NCBI GenBank assembly: GCA_046261635.1
Contig: JBHEOL010000172.1
Span: 1 to 44,850 of the forward strand
DNA length: 44,850 nt
Direction of reading: 5' to 3'
DNA from: JBHEPS01 sp046261635
GTDB lineage: Bacteria > Acidobacteriota > Thermoanaerobaculia > Gp7-AA8
This document shows, one piece after another, positions 22,679 through 31,200 of this stretch. Numbering within the stretch: the stretch's first letter is position 1; each line of letters opens with the position of its first letter. The notes under the pieces were generated by a model. The model was not told the origin of the DNA, did not search any database, and saw nothing but the letters and a program-made list of their open reading frames with translations. Made by a program: the position numbers and the translations under genes.

Positions 22679-23575
22679 TCAATTCGCGCCGAGGTCCTGC
22701 CAGACTGCCCGCGAGATCGCAGCGATGAGCTCGTTGGCCTGGCCGGGATCCTCGAAACCGCGGGTCAGGACCACAAGGACATAAGGCAGACGCCCGGGCG
22801 GGTAGACGATCGCCGCGTCGTGGCTGATCCGGGTGATGTTGCCGGTCTTATTCGCGACGACGACCCCCTCGGGGACCCCGGCGGGGATCTTCTCGCGGAA
22901 CTCCTGTCCCCGCAGGATTTCGACCATGATCTGGCTGGCCCGGGGGCTGACCGCCTTCTGCTCGGCGATCGCCTTCATCACGAGCATCATGTCCCAGGCG
23001 GAGGTGACGTTGTTGAGACCGGCTTCGTATGCCTTTTCGTCCTCGACGCCCCGAAGAACGCGGATGTCGTTCGCGCCCAGGCGGCCCATGAGGTCCATCA
23101 CCGCCCCGGGGCCGACGAGCTCGATCAGCAGGTTGGTGGCCAGATTGGAGGAGCGGACGATCATCCTCCGGAGCAGATCCTCGAGGGGAACGGTCGATCC
23201 GGCCTCGTCGTACAGGCCCGGATCTCCATCCTCCCCGGCGTAAAGGACGAACGGCGACCCATCCACGATCGAGGCGAACTGGTTGCGGACCGCGACCGGT
23301 TGCTCGAGGGAGAGGCGCCCCTGATCCACCGCCTCCAGGACCGCGAGCATCACCGGCACTTTCATCGTGCTCGCCGCGTGCATCACCTCGCCCCCGGAGC
23401 GGGAGAGATGGAATCCGCTCTCGAGGTCCCAGAGCGCGATTCCGACAGTCCTGTCCGGCCCCGCGGAGGCGATGAGCCGATCGAGCTTTGAACCGAGCGC
23501 GCCGGGGCCGCGCATGGAAGTACAGGAGACCAGCAGAACGAGGAACGGAATGGCGAGGGCTTTCATCGGAACCAT
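22679..23575 (-). CDS. Class A beta-lactamase-like serine hydrolase, probable lipoprotein
   Basis: 298 residues. The N-terminus ends in a lipobox-like LLVSC, so it is probably lipid-anchored in the periplasm. All class A motifs are present: S69-T-M-K72, S142-S-N144 in the SDN position, E184-xx-L-N188 matching the deacylating glutamate motif, and K243-T-G245. The gap from the serine to SSN is 73 residues against about 60 in classical enzymes, because of an insert near 100-127 rich in Asp and Gly. Beta-lactam hydrolysis is plausible but unproven; penicillin-binding relatives without lactamase activity normally lack ExxLN. Two ATGs (23575, 23566) are possible starts. Confidence 0.85.
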   Translation of the reverse strand: MVPMKALAIPFLVLLVSCTSMRGPGALGSKLDRLIASAGPDRTVGIALWDLESGFHLSRSGGEVMHAASTMKVPVMLAVLEAVDQGRLSLEQPVAVRNQFASIVDGSPFVLYAGEDGDPGLYDEAGSTVPLEDLLRRMIVRSSNLATNLLIELVGPGAVMDLMGRLGANDIRVLRGVEDEKAYEAGLNNVTSAWDMMLVMKAIAEQKAVSPRASQIMVEILRGQEFREKIPAGVPEGVVVANKTGNITRISHDAAIVYPPGRLPYVLVVLTRGFEDPGQANELIAAISRAVWQDLGAN

Positions 23576-23608
23576 TCTATTGAGGAGAAGCGGAGGGACG
23601 AAAAGAAA

Positions 23609-23634
23609 AAGGCCGGGCGAGGAGGCCCGGCCTT
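23609..23634 (-). terminator. Intrinsic terminator after clpC
   Basis: AAGGCCGGGC pairs perfectly with GCCCGGCCTT around a 6-base loop. On the minus strand the stem is followed by a TTTTTCTTTT-type tract. It lies 17 bases after the clpC stop and separates it from the beta-lactamase-like gene. Confidence 0.9.
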
Positions 23635-23650
23635 CGAGATTCCGGATCGC

Positions 23651-26086
23651 TCACTCGACCGAGTTGATCACCACATCGGCGGAAGGGGACGAGATGGCGA
23701 TTCGGTCGTCTTCGAGAATGAACTCGACCCGATCGATTCCTTCGTCCTTGTGACGGATCAGGAATTCGGAGAGCTCATCCTCGATGAAGCGCTGGATCGC
23801 GCGGCGCAGGGGGCGTGCTCCGGAATTCGACTCCTCGCGTGCGCGGCCGATCAGCCACTCGATTGCGGGGGGATCGACCGTGATGGTGACACCCTTGTGT
23901 GCGAGAGCGAGGTTGACGTCATCGACCAGGAGCAGAGCGATCTCGCGGAGCTCGGAATCGGTCAAAGGGTTGAAGATGATGACGTCATCGATCCGGTTGA
24001 TGAACTCGGGTGAGAACTCCCGCTTGAGCTCCGACTGGATGAGCAGCTCGACATCGCGCTGCTCGGCTTCGCCGGTTTTCTCGCGGAACCCCATCATGCC
24101 CTTGGTGGCGAGATGCCGCGTGCCGAGGTTGGAAGTCATGATGATGAGGGTATTGCGGAAGTCGACCTGGTTGCCGAGCGAGTCTGTGAGGATCCCATCC
24201 TCCAGGATCTGGAGCAGGATGTTCGAAATGTCCGGGTGGGCCTTTTCGATCTCGTCGAGCAGCACGACCGAGTAGGGGCTTCGGCGGACGCGCTCGGTGA
24301 GCTGGCCTCCCTCCTCGTGGCCGACGTAGCCGGGGGGGGAGCCGATGAGCTTCGAGATGGCGTGCTTCTCCATGTACTCGGACATGTCGAACCGGATGAG
24401 GTGCTTCTGCGAGCCGAACAGGTATTCGGCGAGGCGGCGGGCGACCTCGGTCTTGCCGACACCGGAGGTGCCGAGAAAGACGAAGGAGCCCATCGGCCGG
24501 TTCGGCGAGGCGACGCCAAGGCGCGAGCGGCGGATGGCGCGGGCGATCGCCCGGACGGCCTTGTCCTGGCCGACGATGCGCCGCATGAGCGTCTCTTCCA
24601 TCTGGAGCAGGCGGGCAGCCTCGTCGGCTTCCAGGCTGGTGACGGGGATGTCGGTCCACGAAGAGATGATCTCTTCGATGTCCCGGGCGGTGACCTCGAT
24701 GGTCTCCTCGCCGTTGTCTTCGCGCTCCTGCTTGAGCCGCTCGATCTCGTCCTTGAGCTCGATCTCGCGCTCGCGGAGATAGACGGCTTTCTCGAAATCC
24801 TTGTCGGAGATCGCCTTCTTCATCTCCTTGACGATGTTGCGGGTCTCGGACTCGAGGCGACGGAGATTCTGAGTGTCGGCGACGCGGCGCAACTTCACCT
24901 TGGCGCCGGCCTCGTCGAGGATGTCGATCGCCTTGTCGGGGAAGAACCGGTCGGTGATGTAACGGTTGGATTGATAGACGGCCGACTTGATGGCCTGATC
25001 GGAATACTTGACCTTATGGAACGCCTCGTAGCGCTCCTTGACGCCGTCGAGGATGAGCAGGGTCTCGGCCTCGTTCGGAGGCGCGACGTTGATCGCCTGA
25101 AACCGCCGGAGCAGAGAGCGGTCCTTCTCGATGTAGCGGCGGTACTCACGGATCGTGGTCGCCCCGATGCACGAGATCTCTCCGCGGGAGAGCGCCGGCT
25201 TGAGAATATTGGCGGCATCCAGGGACCCTTCAGCCGAGCCCGCGCCGATCAGGGAGTGGATCTCGTCGATGAAGATGATGATCTCGGTGTTCTCTTTCAG
25301 CTCCTTGATGATGCCCTTGAGTCTCTCCTCGAACTGGCCGCGATACTTCGTTCCGGCGACGATGAGCGACAGGTCGAGCGAAAGGATCCTCTTGTTCGCG
25401 ATGAACAGGGGGACGTTTCCGTCGACGATCCTCTGAGCGAGACCTTCGACGATCGCGGTCTTTCCGACGCCTGGCTCGCCGAGCAGAATCGGGTTGTTCT
25501 TGGTCCGGCGCGAAAGAATCTGGATGATGCGGTCGACTTCCTTCTCGCGGCCGACGAGGGGGTCGAACTGCCCCTGATGGGCCATCTGCGTCAGGTCGCG
25601 CGCGTACTCGGCGAGAAACGGCAGCTCTTTCTTCTGCTTGTCCGCCTCGCGTTCCTTGAGGATCGAGATCGTCTCTTCGCGGACGCCGTAGACATTCAGC
25701 CCCTTGGAGGTCAGGATCCTGGCGGCGGTGGAAGACTCCACGCGCAGGATCCCGATGAGCAGGTGCTCGGTGCCCACGTACTGGTGCAGCATCGACTCGG
25801 CCTCGTGGGCGGCGTAGGCGAGGATTTTCTTGGCTTCTTCGGAAAGCGGGAGCTCGGCCGAGGAGGAGATCCGGTCGACGAACAGGCGGTCTCCCTCGAC
25901 CTCCCTGCGGATCTGTTCCGGCTTGACGTTGAACCGGCTGAAGATCTCCTTGATGATGTCCTCGCCTTCGCGGAGGACGCCGAGCAGGATGTGCTCGGAC
26001 TCGATCACGCGAGAGCCGAGCTTGGAGGCCTCGTATCGGGCGAAGAAGAGTGCGCGGCGGGCTTTCTCGTTATATTTTTCGAACAT
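23651..26086 (-). CDS. clpC: ClpC-type AAA+ unfoldase of the Clp protease
   Basis: 811 residues. Two Clp N repeats (about 1-145) are followed by AAA+ module 1 with Walker A GEPGVGKT at 203-210. A UVR-type middle segment (DKDFEKAVYLREREIELKDEI region, about 415-450) marks ClpC rather than ClpA or ClpB. AAA+ module 2 has Walker A GTSGVGKT at about 545. An MGF tripeptide in GMMGFREK sits where the ClpP-docking loop is found, so it should feed ClpP; clpP is not in the window. It starts inside the last bases of lolD and ends at a strong terminator. No clear SD precedes the ATG, which suggests coupling to lolD translation. Confidence 0.95.
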   Translation of the reverse strand: MFEKYNEKARRALFFARYEASKLGSRVIESEHILLGVLREGEDIIKEIFSRFNVKPEQIRREVEGDRLFVDRISSSAELPLSEEAKKILAYAAHEAESMLHQYVGTEHLLIGILRVESSTAARILTSKGLNVYGVREETISILKEREADKQKKELPFLAEYARDLTQMAHQGQFDPLVGREKEVDRIIQILSRRTKNNPILLGEPGVGKTAIVEGLAQRIVDGNVPLFIANKRILSLDLSLIVAGTKYRGQFEERLKGIIKELKENTEIIIFIDEIHSLIGAGSAEGSLDAANILKPALSRGEISCIGATTIREYRRYIEKDRSLLRRFQAINVAPPNEAETLLILDGVKERYEAFHKVKYSDQAIKSAVYQSNRYITDRFFPDKAIDILDEAGAKVKLRRVADTQNLRRLESETRNIVKEMKKAISDKDFEKAVYLREREIELKDEIERLKQEREDNGEETIEVTARDIEEIISSWTDIPVTSLEADEAARLLQMEETLMRRIVGQDKAVRAIARAIRRSRLGVASPNRPMGSFVFLGTSGVGKTEVARRLAEYLFGSQKHLIRFDMSEYMEKHAISKLIGSPPGYVGHEEGGQLTERVRRSPYSVVLLDEIEKAHPDISNILLQILEDGILTDSLGNQVDFRNTLIIMTSNLGTRHLATKGMMGFREKTGEAEQRDVELLIQSELKREFSPEFINRIDDVIIFNPLTDSELREIALLLVDDVNLALAHKGVTITVDPPAIEWLIGRAREESNSGARPLRRAIQRFIEDELSEFLIRHKDEGIDRVEFILEDDRIAISSPSADVVINSVE

Positions 26087-26756
26087 GGTCGATCGGAATA
26101 CCGCTTCTCATCTCAAACACGCGGTCACATCGGGCCGCGAGATCTCGATTGTGCGTCACGATCACCGATGTGAGCTGTCTTCTTTGATGACATTGTCTCA
26201 TTAATTCGAAAACTTTTTCGCTCGTTTCGAGGTCGAGATTCCCGGTCGGTTCGTCCGCCAGGAACAGCACAGGATCCCCAAGAAGGGCGCGGGCAATTGC
26301 AACGCGCTGCTGCTCGCCACCCGACAGCTGGTGAGGGTAATGATGCATGCGCCCGGCCAGCCCCAACTCAACCAATAACTTTTCCGCCTTCTGCAACGCC
26401 TCCTTCTTCGGGATTCTTCCAATCCAGGCCGGCATCGCCACGTTTTCGACCGCCGTGAATTCGGGAAGCAGATGGTGAAACTGAAACACGAAACCGACGT
26501 TGCGGTTGCGGAACCGGGCGAGCTGGTCGCCGTTCATGCCCGTCAGGTCGTCGCCGCCGACGCGGATCGTTCCCGAGTCGGCCCGGTCGAGCCCTCCGAG
26601 GAGATGGAGCAGAGTCGACTTCCCGATGCCGGAGGGGCCCACGACCGCGAGCATCTCTCCCCTCTCCACGTCGAGGTCGAGGTCGCGAAGCACCTCCACG
26701 GGAACGGCAGCGTCGCGATAAACCCTGGCGAGAGCTCGAGTCTGAAGGAAAGCCAT
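26070..26756 (-). CDS. lolD: LolD-like ABC transporter ATPase
   Basis: 228 residues. Walker A GPSGIGKST, the Q-loop region FVFQFHHLLPEFTAVENV, signature LSGGEQQRVAIARAL and Walker B LFLADEPTGNLD are all present. FHHLLPEFTA is typical of LolD, the ATPase that drives release of lipoproteins from the inner membrane. No lolC/lolE membrane partner is adjacent, so a MacB-type ATPase role cannot be excluded. The 3' third uses TTA, AGA (three times) and CAA codons that its neighbours largely avoid. Its last 17 bases overlap the start of clpC. Confidence 0.85.
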   Translation of the reverse strand: MAFLQTRALARVYRDAAVPVEVLRDLDLDVERGEMLAVVGPSGIGKSTLLHLLGGLDRADSGTIRVGGDDLTGMNGDQLARFRNRNVGFVFQFHHLLPEFTAVENVAMPAWIGRIPKKEALQKAEKLLVELGLAGRMHHYPHQLSGGEQQRVAIARALLGDPVLFLADEPTGNLDLETSEKVFELMRQCHQRRQLTSVIVTHNRDLAARCDRVFEMRSGIPIDHVRKI

Positions 26757-26775
26757 TCAGGATGATTATAGAAGT

Positions 26776-26801
26776 GAAGCCGCGGCCCGCGCCGCGGCTT
26801 C
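26776..26801 (-). terminator. GC-rich hairpin after the parvulin gene
   Basis: GAAGCCGCGG pairs with CCGCGGCTTC around CCCGCG, 27 bases after the parvulin stop and 20 bases before lolD. On the minus strand only a weak ACTTCTATAAT follows, so termination may be partial. Confidence 0.55.
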
Positions 26802-26827
26802 AGAGAAAAATCCGATTCCGGGTCGAA

Positions 26828-27733
26828 TCAGAAGTTCTGAGTGTGCACGGTCACGCTGCTTTGCTGCCGCAGCTCGGTTCCAAGCTTGTTCAGCAGCGGC
26901 ATGATCTGCTGGCCCCGCGTCCGCATCATCCTGCTGCGAATGTCGTCGCGGACCGTGTCGAAGGGGGTGAGGCCACCTTCCTTCCGCTCTTCGACGAAAA
27001 TCAGGTGATACCCGAACTCCGATTTGACCACGCCGCTCGCCGTCCCCGGCTCGAGCAAAAAGGCCGCCTGCTCGAAATCCGGGGCCATCGTGCCGGGGAA
27101 GAAGTAGCCAAGATCCCCGCCGGTGCTCGCCGCTCCGTCCTCCGAGAACTTCTGGGCGTAGTCGGCGAACTGCTGGACCGTCACGCTTCCCATCGTTTCG
27201 AACTGCGCCGCGATCCCCTCGATCTTCTCCCGTGCTTCCTGATCGCTTCCCGCGTCGTCACCGGTCGAGTTCGCCACGCCCTCCCGCTGAGGCGTCGCAA
27301 CGATGTGCCGCGCCCGGATCCGCGTGGCGACCTCGAACTCCTCCGGATTCTCGTCGTAGTACCGGCGAAGAGTCGCCTCGTCCAGAATCGATTTCGAAAG
27401 CTCACGCTCGACGTACTGCTCGAAGAGCACCTCGTCTCGCGCCAGCTGAATGCGGGCACGCACGTCCGGATCCCGCAAGAGGTTGCGCTTGATCGCTTCC
27501 TGCACGATCAGCTTCCTTCGGACGTACGAATCGACGTAAATCAGCTTGCCGCCATTTCGCTCGTAGCCCTCGCGCACTTCGATCGGCAGCTTTTTCCAGG
27601 CGGCGTCGAGCTCCGCCATCGTGATCTTCTCTCCGTTGACCGTCGCGGCGAGCGGCTGTTCTTCCACCGCCTGCCCGAACGCGACCGAGGCCGCGATCGC
27701 CAGCGCCAGCGCCATCCATGTCGTGTTTCTCAT
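26828..27733 (-). CDS. Exported parvulin-type peptidyl-prolyl isomerase (SurA/PpiC-like)
   Basis: 301 residues from the ATG at 27733 with GGAGGAAAC just upstream; the longer frame to 27841 has no SD. A signal peptide (WMALALAIAASVAFGQ) is followed by a SurA-N-like helical region (about 25-150) and one parvulin domain from RARHIVATP to FGYHLIFVEERKEGG. The domain carries an insert rich in Ser, Gly and Asp after the first strand. It would assist folding of exported or outer-membrane proteins in the periplasm. It is divergent from dnaB, with a 272-base leader between them. Confidence 0.9.
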   Translation of the reverse strand: MRNTTWMALALAIAASVAFGQAVEEQPLAATVNGEKITMAELDAAWKKLPIEVREGYERNGGKLIYVDSYVRRKLIVQEAIKRNLLRDPDVRARIQLARDEVLFEQYVERELSKSILDEATLRRYYDENPEEFEVATRIRARHIVATPQREGVANSTGDDAGSDQEAREKIEGIAAQFETMGSVTVQQFADYAQKFSEDGAASTGGDLGYFFPGTMAPDFEQAAFLLEPGTASGVVKSEFGYHLIFVEERKEGGLTPFDTVRDDIRSRMMRTRGQQIMPLLNKLGTELRQQSSVTVHTQNF

Positions 27734-27868
27734 GTTTCCTCCGATCCAGAAGTGCGAACCGCACTTCCCGGGTCCGCGCCTGATAGACGGCGAGACAAAC
27801 CCAAAGGTTCCCCCGCGACATTCCGACACGATCTCTGGCAAAATTTTCTGTCAAGGGTCTTCTCGCCT

Positions 27869-27889
27869 TTTCCACAGGCTGTGGAAATC
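27869..27889. promoter_or_regulatory. Inverted pair of DnaA-box-like sites upstream of dnaB
   Basis: TTTCCACAG and CTGTGGAAA flank a single G, a 19-bp inverted repeat at 27870-27888. The left arm read as TTTTCCACA (27869-27877) fits the DnaA box TTWTNCACA; the right arm read inward is ATTTCCACA, one base off that pattern. It lies about 117 bases before the dnaB start and about 136 before the divergent parvulin start, next to an AT-rich patch at about 27837-27855. Confidence 0.45.
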
Positions 27890-28005
27890 GCCTCGGAAAG
27901 CGCCAGAGCCCCCTCCGCTCCGGCTGACAGGCCGTGCGGATTTCCTGCGGAACCAGGAGGGAAAGAGCCTCGCCGGAACAGAAACCGGCGACAATCGCGA
28001 ACTCG

Positions 28006-29391
28006 ATGGCTTCTCTACCAGCTGTAGAACTGCGTCTGGATCAACCTCTTCCGCAGAATCCGGAAGCGGAGCGTTCGGTCCTTGGCTCGATCCTGCTCAA
28101 TCCCTCCTCGCTCGACCGGGTGGCGGAGAAGCTCCGGGTCGAGGACTTTTATCGCGACGCGCATCGCCAGATTTTCTCCGCGATGATGGATCTGTCCGAG
28201 CGCAGCAGGGCCATCGACCTGCTCACCATCAAGGAAGAGCTCGCACGCAAGCTGCGGCTCGACGAGGTCGGGGGCGCTGCCTACATCTCCTCGCTCGTCG
28301 ATGGGATCCCGGACATCGCCAATCTCGATCGCTACGCGGAAATTGTCCGGGAGAAGTCGACCCTACGGAAACTGATCCTCATGGGGAACCGCGTGATCCA
28401 GTCCGCGCTCGACCGCCCCGAGGGGCCGAGCGAGGTTCTCGGGGAGGCGGAGCGGGAGATCTATCAGATTGCCGAGCAGGGGCTGTCGACCGGCTTCACC
28501 CCGATCGACCGGATCACGCGGACGAACATGACCTCGATCGAGCAGATCCAGCACGCCGGAAAGCTGCTCACCGGGATCACGACCGGTTACGCCCAGTTCG
28601 ACGCCATGACGTCGGGATTCCAGCGGCAGGATCTGCTGATTCTGGCCGCGCGGCCGTCGATGGGGAAAACCTCGCTCATGCTGAACATCGCCGAAGCGAT
28701 GGCGGTCCCCGATCAGGGAGGGAACGACGACGAGCTCCACGCGGTCGGCATCTTCTCGCTCGAAATGTCGAAAGAGCAGCTCGGACTCCGACTGCTCTCC
28801 TCACAGGCGAACGTGTCGAGCCACCTGATCCGCTCCGGATTCCTTTCGGAGAAGAATTGGCAGGATTGGATCTCCGCCTCCTCGCGGCTGGCCCGCTCGA
28901 AGATCTTCGTCGATGATACGGCGACGATCGACCTGATCGAGATGAGGGCCAAGGCCCGGCGGCTCAAGCGAGAGCACGGGATCGACATGCTCATGGTCGA
29001 CTACCTCCAGCTCATCAACTCTCGCGGCCGCACCGAGTCGCGGAATCAGGAAATCTCGCAGATCTCTCGTGGACTGAAAGCGCTCGCCAAAGAGCTCGAC
29101 ATCCCTCTGCTCTCTCTGTCCCAGCTCTCCCGCCGTCCGGAGCAGCGGGCCGGGGACCATCGGCCGCAGCTCGCGGATCTTCGTGAATCGGGTTCGATCG
29201 AACAGGACGCGGACGTCGTCTTCTTCATCTACCGCGACGAGGTGTACAACAAGGAAACGGAGGACAAGGGCATCGCCGAGATCATCATCTCCAAGCAGAG
29301 GAACGGCCCGATCGGCGACTTCAAGCTCGTCTTCCGGAACGACATCACCAAGTTCTTCAACTACGCTCCGGAGCCCGATTACATCCCCTGA
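28006..29391 (+). CDS. dnaB: Replicative DNA helicase DnaB
   Basis: 461 residues from the ATG at 28006; a GTG at 27934 would add an unusual Arg-rich leader. The N-terminal primase-binding domain begins with PLPQNPEAERSVLGSILL. The RecA-like helicase domain carries Walker A AARPSMGKTS at about 214-223 and the Walker B aspartate in LMVDYLQLI. SQLSRRPEQRAGDHRPQLADLRESGSIEQDADVV contains the arginine-finger region. No intein is present. DnaB is the hexameric helicase at the fork. Paired DnaA-box-like sites lie upstream. It converges on the CoA-transferase gene 26 bases downstream. Confidence 0.96.
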   Translation: MASLPAVELRLDQPLPQNPEAERSVLGSILLNPSSLDRVAEKLRVEDFYRDAHRQIFSAMMDLSERSRAIDLLTIKEELARKLRLDEVGGAAYISSLVDGIPDIANLDRYAEIVREKSTLRKLILMGNRVIQSALDRPEGPSEVLGEAEREIYQIAEQGLSTGFTPIDRITRTNMTSIEQIQHAGKLLTGITTGYAQFDAMTSGFQRQDLLILAARPSMGKTSLMLNIAEAMAVPDQGGNDDELHAVGIFSLEMSKEQLGLRLLSSQANVSSHLIRSGFLSEKNWQDWISASSRLARSKIFVDDTATIDLIEMRAKARRLKREHGIDMLMVDYLQLINSRGRTESRNQEISQISRGLKALAKELDIPLLSLSQLSRRPEQRAGDHRPQLADLRESGSIEQDADVVFFIYRDEVYNKETEDKGIAEIIISKQRNGPIGDFKLVFRNDITKFFNYAPEPDYIP

Positions 29392-29417
29392 CGTTCGCCC
29401 GCTCCAAACTCCGACGA

Positions 29418-30551
29418 TCACGCGCGACCAAAGCCGAGCTCCTCGAGCACGGAGCTCGTATGCTCGCCCAGACGCGGCGGCGGGAGCTCGATCGAAGGCC
29501 CGCATTCCGAGCGGATCGGACTTCTGACCTGCGCGAGCGGACCGATCGAGGAATGCTCCACCGTCTGCACGATCGGACGCGAGAAGATCTCGTCGAACCG
29601 CTCCACCAGCGCTGCCGGAATCCCGACCCGACGGCAAAGCTCGACCCACTCCCCGGCGGGTTTCCTCGAAAACTGCAGCGACAGCTCCGGCAGGAGCGAG
29701 TCCCGGTGCTCGACGCGGCCGGCATTCGTGCCGTACCTAGGGTCCGAAGCCAGGTCGGGGCGTCCCAGAACCTCCGCGGCGAGCAACGCGAAGTGCCGAT
29801 CGGTGGCCACGGCGACCACGAGCGGGCGGTCCGAGGCCTCGAATGCCTGATAGGGAACGATCGAAGGGTGCGCACTTCCATAGCGGAGCGGCTCTTCGCG
29901 CGTCACGAGCCAGGCCTGGGCGACGTTGACGAGTGAGGCCACGGTCGACCCGAACAGAGAGACTTCGATCGCTTCTCCCCGCCCGCTTTTCGCGCGCGCG
30001 AGCAGGGCGGCGAGAATCGCTCCGTGAGCGTAATGGGCCGTGAGAACGTCCGAAATCGCGACCCCCACCTTCACGGGCGGTCCGCCCGGGGCGCCCGTGA
30101 TCGCCATCATCCCTCCCGCCGCCTGCGCCAGCAGATCGTAACCAGGGAGCCCCGCGTCACGATCGTCGCCATCGAACCCGGAAATGGAGCAGAGGATCGC
30201 GCGCGCGTTCCGGGCGTGGACTGAGGGCGCATCGAGCCCGAATCGCACGCGGTCGGCCGGCTTGAAATTCTCCACGACTACGTCCGCCCGCTCGATCAGC
30301 CGCCCCGCGGCTTCGAGCCCCATCCCGCTCTTCAGGTCGAGAACCACCGATTCCTTGTTCCGGTTGACCGAGAGAAAATACGCGCTCTCTCCTCCCACGA
30401 ACGGCGGGCCCCACCGGCGTGTCTCATCTCCGCGCGGCTCCTCGATCTTGATCACGCGAGCTCCCGCGTCACCGAGCATCATCGTGCAGAGAGGTCCCGC
30501 CAGAATGCGCGAGAAATCGGCGACGAGCAGATCGCTGAGATGTGAGGTCAA
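29418..30551 (-). CDS. CaiB/BaiF family III CoA transferase
   Basis: 377 residues from a TTG at 30551 with GGGAGAA upstream; no ATG is suitably placed and the frame to 30620 has no SD. Family marks are LLVADFSRILAGPLCTMMLGDAGARVIKIE at the N-terminus, ADVVVENFKPADRVRFGLD, and PGYDLLAQAAGGMMAITG, which holds the catalytic aspartate that carries the acyl-CoA intermediate. These enzymes move CoA between organic acids. The substrate is unknown and no partner gene is adjacent. Confidence 0.9.
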   Translation of the reverse strand: MTSHLSDLLVADFSRILAGPLCTMMLGDAGARVIKIEEPRGDETRRWGPPFVGGESAYFLSVNRNKESVVLDLKSGMGLEAAGRLIERADVVVENFKPADRVRFGLDAPSVHARNARAILCSISGFDGDDRDAGLPGYDLLAQAAGGMMAITGAPGGPPVKVGVAISDVLTAHYAHGAILAALLARAKSGRGEAIEVSLFGSTVASLVNVAQAWLVTREEPLRYGSAHPSIVPYQAFEASDRPLVVAVATDRHFALLAAEVLGRPDLASDPRYGTNAGRVEHRDSLLPELSLQFSRKPAGEWVELCRRVGIPAALVERFDEIFSRPIVQTVEHSSIGPLAQVRSPIRSECGPSIELPPPRLGEHTSSVLEELGFGRA

Positions 30552-30682
30552 CCGTTCTCCCGGGAAGCGCAGGGCGGAGTGAAGGACAACTAATGTAGGT
30601 CGCCAGCCGGGCACCGTCAAGATCTGGAATTCCGCTTCCCACTCCCTGTTACCATCGGGGCTGTACGGAGCCTCTCGAAACC

Positions 30683-31012
30683 ATGTTGCCCGAAGTCTTC
30701 GAATGCCCGGCGTGCCAGCGCCAGTTCGTTTTCGAGCTCGTCGATCTCGAGGGCGACCGTTCCATCAACTGCCCCCAATGCAAGCGCTATCTCGGCGAGA
30801 AGGACATTCACTACGTCCTCAAGAGCGAGATCGAGGAGCTCGAGGAGCGCCTCCGCTTCGAGCGGGACAGGCTCGAGAAGGACGAGGCGATCTACTCCCT
30901 CGGCGAGTACGACGCGGAGCTGAAGGCCTATGGCACCGAGATTTACAAGGTCGTCCAGGTGCTGCGCAGCCCCATCCAGGAGCTCGAGAACCTCCGGCTC
31001 ACCTACCGCTGA
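30683..31012 (+). CDS. Small zinc-ribbon/coiled-coil protein of unknown function
   Basis: 109 residues. CPAC (residues 8-11) and CPQC (30-33) form one zinc ribbon. From about residue 47 a charged helix (EIEELEERLRFERDRLEKDE) looks like a coiled coil. I do not recognise the family. Codon usage and the clean cysteine pairs support a real gene, although the opposite strand also stays open over this stretch. It is divergent from the CoA transferase (131 bases apart) and converges on the slipin gene. The SD is weak. Confidence 0.7.
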   Translation: MLPEVFECPACQRQFVFELVDLEGDRSINCPQCKRYLGEKDIHYVLKSEIEELEERLRFERDRLEKDEAIYSLGEYDAELKAYGTEIYKVVQVLRSPIQELENLRLTYR

Positions 31013-31200
31013 CCCGGATCCCACGGTGACCAATCGGGGAAACCTCCTGCCGCAGCCGGAATAGGCCGCCCATCGTGCGCGTCATCACGGCTACGACAAC
31101 TCTTGCGCCTGAGGATCGTCGAATTGAGCGTGGAGCCGGCCCGGCGCCGGGCGGTCCGGCGCCCGTAAGCCCGCTCCGAGTCCGGACGTTCGCTGGTGGA

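Noticed and set aside
24113..26173. 686-residue plus-strand ORF across clpC
   Set aside because: Exact antisense shadow of clpC, with no domain signature of its own.
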